Positions 23,079 through 34,640 of a stretch of 64,000 nucleotides of DNA are shown in pieces. Each line of letters starts with the position of its first letter. The first letter of the stretch is position 1. The DNA lies in contig NW_026527265.1 of NCBI RefSeq assembly GCF_022682495.2, forward strand, positions 1 through 64,000. The letters run 5' to 3'. The translations under genes were made by a program, and so were the position numbers. Source of the DNA: Desmodus rotundus (lineage: Eukaryota; Chordata; Mammalia; Chiroptera; Phyllostomidae). The notes under the pieces are model-generated. The model was not told where the DNA came from, ran no database searches, and saw only the letters and a program-made list of their open reading frames with translations.

Positions 23079-25007
23079 CCTGATATGTCCGGGGTGGGGC
23101 CCGTTGCCCCGAGGGAGGCTTCTGGTGGGGCTGCCTGCCCTGAGCCTGCCGGGTCCCGCGTCTTGGCCCGAAACCGGCCAGCCGCGGCTCTGACAAAAGC
23201 CATCTCCTGGGGGCCTCCCCCCTGTCCTTCGCAGTTGGGCGGTCGGGACGGAGGGGTCTGCGCCTTTCCAGCCACTTAGCCCAGTGACCCGCAGCCCGGC
23301 CCCAGAGTTCCAAGCTCCACGGAGGCAGGGGGCCTCTTATCACGGGAGGCAGGTGTCTCGCGGGGCTCAAGGGACGGCGTGGGCACTCTCCAGGCGAGAG
23401 AGGGTGCCCGTGCCCCGAGAGAGCCCCGGGGAGAGCCCGAGGCCTGGCCGCAGAGACTGCCATTGCCTCCCCGGGCTCCTACCATGGGGCCTGGCCCTGC
23501 TCGCCCGAGGCCCAGGTTCACCGCAGGTGAATGCCTTTTGCGGACGCCGAGGACAGGAGGCCGCCGATTCCCTCACAGAGGTGGGGCTTCGAGCTCTGGG
23601 GGACTGAGGTCGCAGCGGTCACACTCCATTTTTGGGTGGTTCCGCACAGACTGGAGGGTTGAAGCGGCTGGGTCCAAGTCTGCCGCCTTGTGGCAGGGTG
23701 GGGGCGTTGCAGGCGAAGCAAGGCTCTTAGCCTCCCAGGCGGGGCACAGGGCCAGACTCCCCACGGGAGAACCGGTCCGTGGACGAGGGTCCCGCCCGCC
23801 CGCCCGCCCGGACCCGCTCCACCTGGCGCGGAGCCGTGGCCGGCTCCTCTTCCCGGCCCCAGGTCCCTAGTTCTTCCCTGGCACTCTGCCTCGGCGGGGG
23901 TGGGAGAGCTGCTGGGAAGTGTGGTCCACGGGAAAACGCGCGGTCCTCTGGGTGGCAGTGAGGGCTTCCCTTAACTCTGACACCGGCCCAGGGACCCTGT
24001 GAACCTGGCCTGATATCTCAAGGGGTGGGGGGGCACGTTGCCCGGAGGGATGCTCTTGGGGTGGGGCCTGCTTGCGCCTGCGCGGCCCCGCCTCCTGGCC
24101 CGAAACCACCCAGCCGCGGCTCGGACAAAAGCCATCTCCTGGGGGCCTCCCCCCTGTTCTTCCATCCGTAAAGGGGGACCCCTTTACGGATGGAAGAACA
24201 GGGGGATCTTCGCAGTGGTGGGGACGGGACGGAGGGGTCTGCGGGTTTGCCGCCACGTAGGCCAGTTGCTCGCACCCCGGCCCCATGTGTCCCGGCTCCA
24301 TGGAGGAGTTGGGCCGCTTATGGCGGGATGCAGGCGTCCTGCGGGGGTCAAGGGACGGCGTGGGCACTCCCCGGGCGAGAGAGGGCGCCTGGGACCCGAG
24401 AGAGCACCCGGGAAAATGCCCAGCCCTGGCCCCCATGGCTCCAGTGGCCTCCCCAGGCTCCTGCCGCGGGGCCTGGTCCCGCTCACCTGGGCCCAGGTTC
24501 TCCGCAGGTGAATGCCTTTTGCGGACACCAAGGACCACAGGCCGCGGATCCCTTCACGGGGAGGGGGGGGTTCGAGCTCTGTGGGACCCAGGTCGCATCG
24601 CACACGGTCCCTTCTCGCAAAGTTCAGCCCAGACTTTAGAGAGTAGAAGCGTCTCGGTGCAAGTTTACCGCCTCGGGGCAGGGTGGGGCCGTTTGAGCCG
24701 AGAAAGACTCTTAGCCCCCCAGGCAGGTCTCAGGCCCAAGACCCCCCCGCGAGACCCGGTCCCTGGGCGTGGGTCCGGCCTGCCCGGGCCCCCCCCCCCG
24801 CCCCCCGCCCCCCCCCCCGCCTGGCCCGGAACCGTGGCCGGCCCCTCTTCCCGGCCCCAGGTCCCTAGTTCTTCCCCGGCACTCTGCCTCCGGCGGGGTG
24901 GGAGACGGGCTGGCAAGTGTGGTCCACGGGAAAAGGATCGGACCTCTGGGTGGCGGGGAGAGCTTCCAGTTCCACGGGACACGACCCCAGGGACCCTGTG
25001 AAGCAGG
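23079..25007 (+). repeat. Unit U13
   Basis: Half B from 24009, palindrome 24150. C tract C11/C6/C11. No private change noticed. Confidence 0.95.
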
Positions 25008-26920
25008 CCTGATATGTCCGGGGTGGGGCCCGTTGCCCCGAGGGAGGCTTCTGGTGGGGCTGCCTGCCCTGAGCCTGCCGGGTCCCGCGTCTTGGCCCGA
25101 AACCGGCCAGCCGCGGCTCTGACAAAAGCCATCTCCTGGGGGCCTCCCCCCTGTCCTTCGCAGTTGGGCGGTCGGGACGGAGGGGTCTGCGCCTTTCCAG
25201 CCACTTAGCCCAGTGACCCGCAGCCCGGCCCCAGAGTTCCAAGCTCCACGGAGGCAGGGGGCCTCTTATCACGGGAGGCAGGTGTCTCGCGGGGCTCAAG
25301 GGACGGCGTGGGCACTCTCCAGGCGAGAGAGTGTGCCCGTGCCCCGAGAGAGCCCCGGGGAGAGCCCGAGGCCTGGCCGCAGAGGCTGCCATTGCCTCCC
25401 CGGGCTCCTACCATGGGGCCTGGCCCTGCTCGCCCGAGGCCCAGGTTCACCGCAGTTGAATGCCTTTTGCGGACGCCGAGGACAGGAGGCCGCCGATTCC
25501 CTCACAGAGGTGTGGCTTCGAGCTCTGGGGGACTGAGGTCGCAGCGGTCACACTCCATTTTTGGGTGGTTCCGCACAGACTGGAGGGTTGAAGCGGCTGG
25601 GTCCAAGTCTGCCGCCTTGTGGCAGGGTGGGGGCGTTGCAGGCGAAGCAAGGCTCTTAGCCTCCCAGGCGGGGCACAGGGCCAGACTCCCCACGGGAGAA
25701 CCGGTCCGTGGACGAGGGTCCCGCCCGCCCGCCCGCCCGGACCCGCTCCACCTGGCGCGGAGCCGTGGCCGGCTCCTCTTCCCGGGCCCAGGTCCCTAGT
25801 TCTTCCCTGGCACTCTGCCTCGGCGGGGGTGGGAGAGCTGCTGGGAAGTGTGGTCCACGGGAAAACGCGCGGTCCTCTGGGTGGCAGTGAGGGCTTCCCT
25901 TAACTCTGACACCGGCCCAGGGACCCTGTGAACCTGGCCTGATATCTCAAGGGGTGGGGGGGCACGTTGCCCGGAGGGATGCTCTTGGGGTGGGGCCTGC
26001 TTGCGCCTGCGCGGCCCCGCCTCCTGGCCCGAAACCACCCAGCCGCGGCTCGGACAAAAGCCATCTCCTGGGGGCCTCCCCCCTGTTCTTCCATCCGTAA
26101 AGGGGGACCCCTTTACGGATGGAAGAACAGGGGGATCTTCGCAGTGGTGGGGACGGGACGGAGGGGTCTGCGGGTTTGCCGCCACGTAGGCCAGTTGCTC
26201 GCACCCCGGCCCCATGTGTCCCGGCTCCATGGAGGAGTTGGGCCGCTTATGGCGGGATGCAGGCGTCCTGCGGGGGTCAAGGGACGGCGTGGGCACTCCC
26301 CGGGCGAGAGAGGGCGCCTGGGACCCGAGAGAGCACCCGGGAAAATGCCCAGCCCTGGCCCCCATGGCTCCAGTGGCCTCCCCAGGCTCCTGCCGCGGGG
26401 CCTGGTCCCGCTCACCTGGGCCCAGGTTCTCCGCAGGTGAATGCCTTTTGCGGACACCAAGGACCACAGGCCGCGGATCCCTTCACGGGGAGGGGGGGGG
26501 TTCGAGCTCTGTGGGACCCAGGTCGCATCGCACACGGTCCCTTCTCGCAAAGTTCAGCCCAGACTTTAGAGAGTAGAAGCGTCTCGGTGCAAGTTTACCG
26601 CCTCGGGGCAGGGTGGGGCCGTTTGAGCCGAGAAAGACTCTTAGCCCCCCAGGCAGGTCTCAGGCCCAAGACCCCCCAGGGAGACCCGGTCCCTGGGCCC
26701 GGGTCCAGCCTGCCCGGGGCCGCCCCCCCCCACCTGGCCCGGAAACATGGCCGGCCCCTCTTCCCGGCCCCAGGTCCCTAGTTCTTCCCCGGCACTCTGC
26801 CTCCGGCGGGGTGGGAGACGGGCTGGCAAGTGTGGTCCACGGGAAAAGGATCGGACCTCTGGGTGGCGGGGAGAGCTTCCAGTTCCACGGGACACGACCC
26901 CAGGGACCCTGTGAAGCAGG
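25008..26920 (+). repeat. Unit U14 (short allele, S1; starts hexamer 2)
   Basis: 1,913 bp. Half B from 25938 is 983 bp, palindrome 26079, short-allele segment 26670-26749 of the U4-like S1 form. It keeps the U1-U4-type G at 25385 although it has (CCCG)5. Three G-to-T changes: 25332, 25456 (in the donor-like CAGGTGAAT) and 25513. GGGCCCAGG variant; 9-G run. It is a mosaic of older and younger markers. Confidence 0.95.
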
Positions 26921-28849
26921 CCTGATATGTCCGGGGTGGGGCCCGTTGCCCCGAGGGAGGCTTCTGGTGGGGCTGCCTGCCCTGAGCCTGCCGGGTCCCG
27001 CGTCTTGGCCCGAAACCGGCCAGCCGCGGCTCTGACAAAAGCCATCTCCTGGGGGCCTCCCCCCTGTCCTTCGCAGTTGGGCGGTCGGGACGGAGGGGTC
27101 TGCGCCTTTCCAGCCACTTAGCCCAGTGACCCGCAGCCCGGCCCCAGAGTTCCAAGCTCCACGGAGGCAGGGGGCCTCTTATCACGGGAGGCAGGTGTCT
27201 CGCGGGGCTCAAGGGACGGCGTGGGCACTCTCCAGGCGAGAGAGGGTGCCCGTGCCCCGAGAGAGCCCCGGGGAGAGCCCGAGGCCTGGCCGCAGAGACT
27301 GCCATTGCCTCCCCGGGCTCCTACCATGGGGCCTGGCCCTGCTCGCCCGAGGCCCAGGTTCACCGCAGGTGAATGCCTTTTGCGGACGCCGAGGACAGGA
27401 GGCCGCCGATTCCCTCACAGAGGTGGGGCTTCGAGCTCTGGGGGACTGAGGTCGCAGCGGTCACACTCCATTTTTGGGTGGTTCCGCACAGACTGGAGGG
27501 TTGAAGCGGCTGGGTCCAAGTCTGCCGCCTTGTGGCAGGGTGGGGGCGTTGCAGGCGAAGCAAGGCTCTTAGCCTCCCAGGCGGGGCACAGGGCCAGACT
27601 CCCCACGGGAGAACCGGTCCGTGGACGAGGGTCCCGCCCGCCCGCCCGCCCGGACCCGCTCCACCTGGCGCGGAGCCGTGGCCGGCTCCTCTTCCCGGCC
27701 CCAGGTCCCTAGTTCTTCCCTGGCACTCTGCCTCGGCGGGGTGGGAGAGCTGCTGGGAAGTGTGGTCCACGGGAAAACGCGCGGTCCTCTGGGTGGCAGT
27801 GAGGGCTTCCCTTAACTCTGACACCGGCCCAGGGACCCTGTGAACCTGGCCTGATATCTCAAGGGGTGGGGGGGCACGTTGCCCGGAGGGATGCTCTTGG
27901 GGTGGGGCCTGCTTGCGCCTGCGCGGCCCCGCCTCCTGGCCCGAAACCACCCAGCCGCGGCTCGGACAAAAGCCATCTCCTGGGGGCCTCCCCCCTGTTC
28001 TTCCATCCGTAAAGGGGGACCCCTTTACGGATGGAAGAACAGGGGGATCTTCGCAGTGGTGGGGACGGGACGGAGGGGTCTGCGGGTTTGCCGCCACGTA
28101 GGCCAGTTGCTCGCACCCCGGCCCCATGTGTCCCGGCTCCATGGAGGAGTTGGGCCGCTTATGGCGGGATGCAGGCGTCCTGCGGGGGTCAAGGGACGGC
28201 GTGGGCACTCCCCGGGCGAGAGAGGGCGCCTGGGACCCGAGAGAGCACCCGGGAAAATGCCCAGCCCTGGCCCCCATGGCTCCAGTGGCCTCCCCAGGCT
28301 CCTGCCGCGGGGCCTGGTCCCGCTCACCTGGGCCCAGGTTCTCCGCAGGTGAATGCCTTTTGCGGACACCAAGGACCACAGGCCGCGGATCCCTTCATGG
28401 GGAGGGGGGGGTTCGAGCTCTGTGGGACCCAGGTCGCATCGCACACGGTCCCTTCTCGCAAAGTTCAGCCCAGACTTTAGAGAGTAGAAGCGTCTCGGTG
28501 CAAGTTTACCGCCTCGGGGCAGGGTGGGGCCGTTTGAGCCGAGAAAGACTCTTAGCCCCCCAGGCAGGTCTCAGGCCCAAGACCCCCCCGCGAGACCCGG
28601 TCCCTGGGCGTGGGTCCGGCCTGCCCGGGCCCCCCCCCCGCCCCCCGCCCCCCCCCCCCCGCCTGGCCCGGAACCGTGGCCGGCCCCTCTTCCCGGCCCC
28701 AGGTCCCTAGTTCTTCCCCGGCACTCTGCCTCCGGCGGGGTGGGAGACGGGCTGGCAAGTGTGGTCCACGGGAAAAGGATCGGACCTCTGGGTGGCGGGG
28801 AGAGCTTCCAGTTCCACGGGACACGACCCCAGGGACCCTGTGAAGCAGG
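26921..28849 (+). repeat. Unit U15
   Basis: Half B from 27850, palindrome 27991. C tract C10/C6/C13. One G missing in CGGCGGGGTGGG, as in U5 and U31. Private T at 28398. Confidence 0.95.
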
Positions 28850-30777
28850 CCTGATATGTCCGGGGTGGGGCCCGTTGCCCCGAGGGAGGCTTCTGGTGGG
28901 GCTGCCTGCCCTGAGCCTGCCGGGTCCCGCGTCTTGGCCCGAAACCGGCCAGCCGCGGCTCTGACAAAAGCCATCTCCTGGGGGCCTCCCCCCTGTCCTT
29001 CGCAGTTGGGCGGTCGGGACGGAGGGGTCTGCGCCTTTCCAGCCACTTAGCCCAGTGACCCGCAGCCCGGCCCCAGAGTTCCAAGCTCCACGGAGGCAGG
29101 GGGCCTCTTATCACGGGAGGCAGGTGTCTCGCGGGGCTCAAGGGACGGCGTGGGCACTCTCCAGGCGAGAGAGGGTGCCCGTGCCCCGAGAGAGCCCCGG
29201 GGAGAGCCCGAGGCCTGGCCGCAGAGACTGCCATTGCCTCCCCGGGCTCCTACCATGGGGCCTGGCCCTGCTCGCCCGAGGCCCAGGTTCACCGCAGGTG
29301 AATGCCTTTTGCGGACGCCGAGGACAGGAGGCCGCCGATTCCCTCACAGAGGTGGGGCTTCGAGCTCTGGGGGACTGAGGTCGCAGCGGTCACACTCCAT
29401 TTTTGGGTGGTTCCGCACAGACTGGAGGGTTGAAGCGGCTGGGTCCAAGTCTGCCGCCTTGTGGCAGGGTGGGGGCGTTGCAGGCGAAGCAAGGCTCTTA
29501 GCCTCCCAGGCGGGGCACAGGGCCAGACTCCCCACGGGAGAACCGGTCCGTGGACGAGGGTCCCGCCCGCCCGCCCGCCCGGACCCGCTCCACCTGGCGC
29601 GGAGCCGTGGCCGGCTCCTCTTCCCGGCCCCAGGTCCCTAGTTCTTCCCTGGCACTCTGCCTCGGCGGGGGTGGGAGAGCTGCTGGGAAGTGTGGTCCAC
29701 GGGAAAACGCGCGGTCCTCTGGGTGGCAGTGAGGGCTTCCCTTAACTCTGACACCGGCCCAGGGACCCTGTGAACCTGGCCTGATATCTCAAGGGGTGGG
29801 GGGGCACGTTGCCCGGAGGGATGCTCTTGGGGTGGGGCCTGCTTGCGCCTGCGCGGCCCCGCCTCCTGGCCCGAAACCACCCAGCCGCGGCTCGGACAAA
29901 AGCCATCTCCTGGGGGCCTCCCCCCTGTTCTTCCATCCGTAAAGGGGGACCCCTTTACGGATGGAAGAACAGGGGGATCTTCGCAGTGGTGGGGACGGGA
30001 CGGAGGGGTCTGCGGGTTTGCCGCCACGTAGGCCAGTTGCTCGCACCCCGGCCCCATGTGTCCCGGCTCCATGGAGGAGTTGGGCCGCTTATGGCGGGAT
30101 GCAGGCGTCCTGCGGGGGTCAAGGGACGGCGTGGGCACTCCCCGGGCGAGAGAGGGCGCCTGGGACCCGAGAGAGCACCCGGGAAAATGCCCAGCCCTGG
30201 CCCCCATGGCTCCAGTGGCCTCCCCAGGCTCCTGCCGCGGGGCCTGGTCCCGCTCACCTGGGCCCAGGTTCTCCGCAGGTGAATGCCTTTTGCGGACACC
30301 AAGGACCACAGGCCGCGGATCCCTTCACGGGGAGGGGGGGGTTCGAGCTCTGTGGGACCCAGGTCGCATCGCACACGGTCCCTTCTCGCAAAGTTCAGCC
30401 CAGACTTTAGAGAGTAGAAGCGTCTCGGTGCAAGTTTACCGCCTCGGGGCAGGGTGGGGCCGTTTGAGCCGAGAAAGACTCTTAGCCCCCCAGGCAGGTC
30501 TCAGGCCCAAGACCCCCCCGCGAGACCCGGTCCCTGGGCGTGGGTCCGGCCTGCCCGGGCCCCCCCCCCGCCCCCCGCCCCCCCCCCCGCCTGGCCCGGA
30601 ACCGTGGCCGGCCCCTCTTCCCGGCCCCAGGTCCCTAGTTCTTCCCCGGCACTCTGCCTCCGGCGGGGTGGGAGACGGGCTGGCAAGTGTGGTCCACGGG
30701 AAAAGGATCGGACCTCTGGGTGGCGGGGAGAGCTTCCAGTTCCACGGGACACGACCCCAGGGACCCTGTGAAGCAGG
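28850..30777 (+). repeat. Unit U16
   Basis: Half B from 29780, palindrome 29921. C tract C10/C6/C11, the same as in U19 and U25, which also immediately precede units carrying the CCGTTGAAT haplotype. Confidence 0.95.
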
Positions 30778-32710
30778 CCTGATATGTCCGGGGTGGGGCC
30801 CGTTGCCCCGAGGGAGGCTTCTGGTGGGGCTGCCTGCCCTGAGCCTGCCGGGTCCCGCGTCTTGGCCCGAAACCGGCCAGCCGCGGCTCTGACAAAAGCC
30901 ATCTCCTGGGGGCCTCCCCCCTGTCCTTCGCAGTTGGGCGGTCGGGACGGAGGGGTCTGCGCCTTTCCAGCCACTTAGCCCAGTGACCCGCAGCCCGGCC
31001 CCAGAGTTCCAAGCTCCACGGAGGCAGGGGGCCTCTTATCACGGGAGGCAGGTGTCTCGCGGGGCTCAAGGGACGGCGTGGGCACTCTCCAGGCGAGAGA
31101 GGGTGCCCGTGCCCCGAGAGAGCCCCGGGGAGAGCCCGAGGCCTGGCCGCAGAGACTGCCATTGCCTCCCCGGGCTCCTACCATGGGGCCTGGCCCTGCT
31201 CGCCCGAGGCCCAGGTTCACCGCCGTTGAATGCCTTTTGCGGACGCCGAGGACAGGAGGCCGCCGATTCCCTCACAGAGGTGGGGCTTCGAGCTCTGGGG
31301 GACTGAGGTCGCAGCGGTCACACTCCATTTTTGGGTGGTTCCGCACAGACTGGAGGGTTGAAGCGGCTGGGTCCAAGTCTGCCGCCTTGTGGCAGGGTGG
31401 GGGCATTGCAGGCGAAGCAAGGCTCTTAGCCTCCCAGGCGGGGCACAGGGCCAGACTCCCCACGGGAGAACCGGTCCGTGGACGAGGGTCCCGCCCGCCC
31501 GCCCGCCCGGACCCGCTCCACCTGGCGCGGAGCCTTGGCCGGCTCCTCTTCCCGGCCCCAGGTCCCTAGTTCTTCCCTGGCACTCTCCCTTGGCGGGGGT
31601 GGGAGAGCTGCTGGGAAGTGTGGTCCACGGGAAAACGCGCGGTCCTCTGGGTGGCAGTGAGGGCTTCCCTTAACTCTGACACCGGCCCAGGGACCCTGTG
31701 AACCTGGCCTGATATCTCAAGGGGTGGGGGGGCACGTTGCCCGGAGGGATGCTCTTGGGGTGGGGCCTGCTTGCGCCTGCGCGGCCCCGCCTCCTGGCCC
31801 GAAACCACCCAGCCGCGGCTCGGACAAAAGCCATCTCCTGGGGGCCTCCCCCCTGTTCTTCCATCCGTAAAGGGGGACCCCTTTACGGATGGAAGAACAG
31901 GGGGATCTTCGCAGTGGTGGGGACGGGACGGAGGGGTCTGCGGGTTTGCCGCCACGTAGGCCAGTTGCTCGCACCCCGGCCCCATGTGTCCCGGCTCCAT
32001 GGAGGAGTTGGGCCGCTTATGGCGGGATGCAGGCGTCCTGCGGGGGTCAAGGGACGGCGTGGGCACTCCCCGGGCGAGAGAGGGCGCCTGGGACCCGAGA
32101 GAGCACCCGGGAAAATGCCCAGCCCTGGCCCCCATGGCTCCAGTGGCCTCCCCAGGCTCCTGCCGCGGGGCCTGGTCCCGCTCACCTGGGCCCAGGTTCT
32201 CCGCAGGTGAATGCCTTTTGCGGACACCAAGGACCACAGGCCGCGGATCCCTTCACGGGGAGGGGGGGGTTCGAGCTCTGTGGGACCCAGGTCGCATCGC
32301 ACACGGTCCCTTCTCGCAAAGTTCAGCCCAGACTTTAGAGAGTAGAAGCGTCTCGGTGCAAGTTTACCGCCTCGGGGCAGGGTGGGGCCGTTTGAGCCGA
32401 GAAAGACTCTTAGCCCCCCAGGCAGGTCTCAGGCCCAAGACCCCCCCGCGAGACCCGGTCCCTGGGCGTGGGTCCGGCCTGCCCGGGCCCCCCCCCCGCC
32501 CCCCGCCCCCCCCCCCCCCCCGCCTGGCCCGGAACCGTGGCCGGCCCCTCTTCCCGGCCCCAGGTCCCTAGTTCTTCCCCGGCACTCTGCCTCCGGCGGG
32601 GTGGGAGACGGGCTGGCAAGTGTGGTCCACGGGAAAAGGATCGGACCTCTGGGTGGCGGGGAGAGCTTCCAGTTCCACGGGACACGACCCCAGGGACCCT
32701 GTGAAGCAGG
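30778..32710 (+). repeat. Unit U17 (recombinant half A)
   Basis: Half B from 31708, palindrome 31849. C tract C10/C6/C16. Half A carries the U20/U26 haplotype (CCGCCGTTGAA at about 31220-31230, A at 31405, T at 31535, CTCTCCC near 31585), but half B is the long-tract type with CTTGCGCCTGCG. This places a switch of haplotype between about 31590 and 31775. Confidence 0.94.
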
Positions 32711-34640
32711 CCTGATATGTCCGGGGTGGGGCCCGTTGCCCCGAGGGAGGCTTCTGGTGGGGCTGCCTGCCCTGAGCCTGCCGGGTCCCGCGTCTTGGCC
32801 CGAAACCGGCCAGCCGCGGCTCTGACAAAAGCCATCTCCTGGGGGCCTCCCCCCTGTCCTTCGCAGTTGGGCGGTCGGGACGGAGGGGTCTGCGCCTTTC
32901 CAGCCACTTAGCCCAGTGACCCGCAGCCCGGCCCCAGAGTTCCAAGCTCCACGGAGGCAGGGGGCCTCTTATCACGGGAGGCAGGTGTCTCGCGGGGCTC
33001 AAGGGACGGCGTGGGCACTCTCCAGGCGAGAGAGGGTGCCCGTGCCCCGAGAGAGCCCTGGGGAGAGCCCGAGGCCTGGCCGCAGAGACTGCCATTGCCT
33101 CCCCGGGCTCCTACCATGGGGCCTGGCCCTGCTCGCCCGAGGCCCAGGTTCACCGCAGGTGAATGCCTTTTGCGGACGCCGAGGACAGGAGGCCGCCGAT
33201 TCCCTCACAGAGGTGGGGCTTCGAGCTCTGGGGGACTGAGGTCGCAGCGGTCACACTCCATTTTTGGGTGGTTCCGCACAGACTGGAGGGTTGAAGCGGC
33301 TGGGTCCAAGTCTGCCGCCTTGTGGCAGGGTGGGGGCGTTGCAGGCGAAGCAAGGCTCTTAGCCTCCCAGGCGGGGCACAGGGCCAGACTCCCCACGGGA
33401 GAACCGGTCCGTGGACGAGGGTCCCGCCCGCCCGCCCGCCCGGACCCGCTCCACCTGGCGCGGAGCCGTGGCCGGCTCCTCTTCCCGGCCCCAGGTCCCT
33501 AGTTCTTCCCTGGCACTCTGCCTCGGCGGGGGTGGGAGAGCTGCTGGGAAGTGTGGTCCACGGGAAAACGCGCGGTCCTCTGGGTGGCAGTGAGGGCTTC
33601 CCTTAACTCTGACACCGGCCCAGGGACCCTGTGAACCTGGCCTGATATCTCAAGGGGTGGGGGGGCACGTTGCCCGGAGGGATGCTCTTGGGGTGGGGCC
33701 TGCTTGCGCCTGCGCGGCCCCGCCTCCTGGCCCGAAACCACCCAGCCGCGGCTCGGACAAAAGCCATCTCCTGGGGGCCTCCCCCCTGTTCTTCCATCCG
33801 TAAAGGGGGACCCCTTTACGGATGGAAGAACAGGGGGATCTTCGCAGTGGTGGGGACGGGACGGAGGGGTCTGCGGGTTTGCCGCCACGTAGGCCAGTTG
33901 CTCGCACCCCGGCCCCATGTGTCCCGGCTCCATGGAGGAGTTGGGCCGCTTATGGCGGGATGCAGGCGTCCTGCGGGGGTCAAGGGACGGCGTGGGCACT
34001 CCCCGGGCGAGAGAGGGCGCCTGGGACCCGAGAGAGCACCCGGGAAAATGCCCAGCCCTGGCCCCCATGGCTCCAGTGGCCTCCCCAGGCTCCTGCCGCG
34101 GGGCCTGGTCCCGCTCACCTGGGCCCAGGTTCTCCGCAGGTGAATGCCTTTTGCGGACACCAAGGACCACAGGCCGCGGATCCCTTCACGGGGAGGGGGG
34201 GGTTCGAGCTCTGTGGGACCCAGGTCGCATCGCACACGGTCCCTTCTCGCAAAGTTCAGCCCAGACTTTAGAGAGTAGAAGCGTCTCGGTGCAAGTTTAC
34301 CGCCTCGGGGCAGGGTGGGGCCGTTTGAGCCGAGAAAGACTCTTAGCCCCCCAGGCAGGTCTCAGGCCCAAGACCCCCCCGCGAGACCCGGTCCCTGGGC
34401 GTGGGTCCGGCCTGCCCGGGCCCCCCTCCCGCCCCCCGCCCCCCCCCCCCCGCCTGGCCCGGAACCGTGGCCGGCCCCTCTTCCCGGCCCCAGGTCCCTA
34501 GTTCTTCCCCGGCACTCTGCCTCCGGCGGGGTGGGAGACGGGCTGGCAAGTGTGGTCCACGGGAAAAGGATCGGACCTCTGGGTGGCGGGGAGAGCTTCC
34601 AGTTCCACGGGACACGACCCCAGGGACCCTGTGAAGCAGG
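32711..34640 (+). repeat. Unit U18
   Basis: Half B from 33641, palindrome 33782. C tract C6-T-C3/C6/C13 (T at 34427). T at 33059 (GAGCCCTGGGGAG). Both changes recur only in U24, each exactly 11,563 bp downstream. Confidence 0.95.

Larger units (their letters stand above)
13442..25007 (+). repeat. Hexamer-of-dimers copy 1 (U8-U13)
   Basis: 11,566 bp. Order: short S2 unit, two GGGCCCAGG units, a GGGCCCAGG unit with GAGGTGTGGC, then two GGCCCCAGG units. The same order is seen in copies 3 and 4. Confidence 0.8.

Noticed and set aside
22354..23193. Plus-strand proline-rich open frames of up to 327 residues in half B
   Set aside because: Their length and C-terminal frame change with each C-tract length, which varies by non-multiples of three. 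The same bases are open in other frames on both strands.
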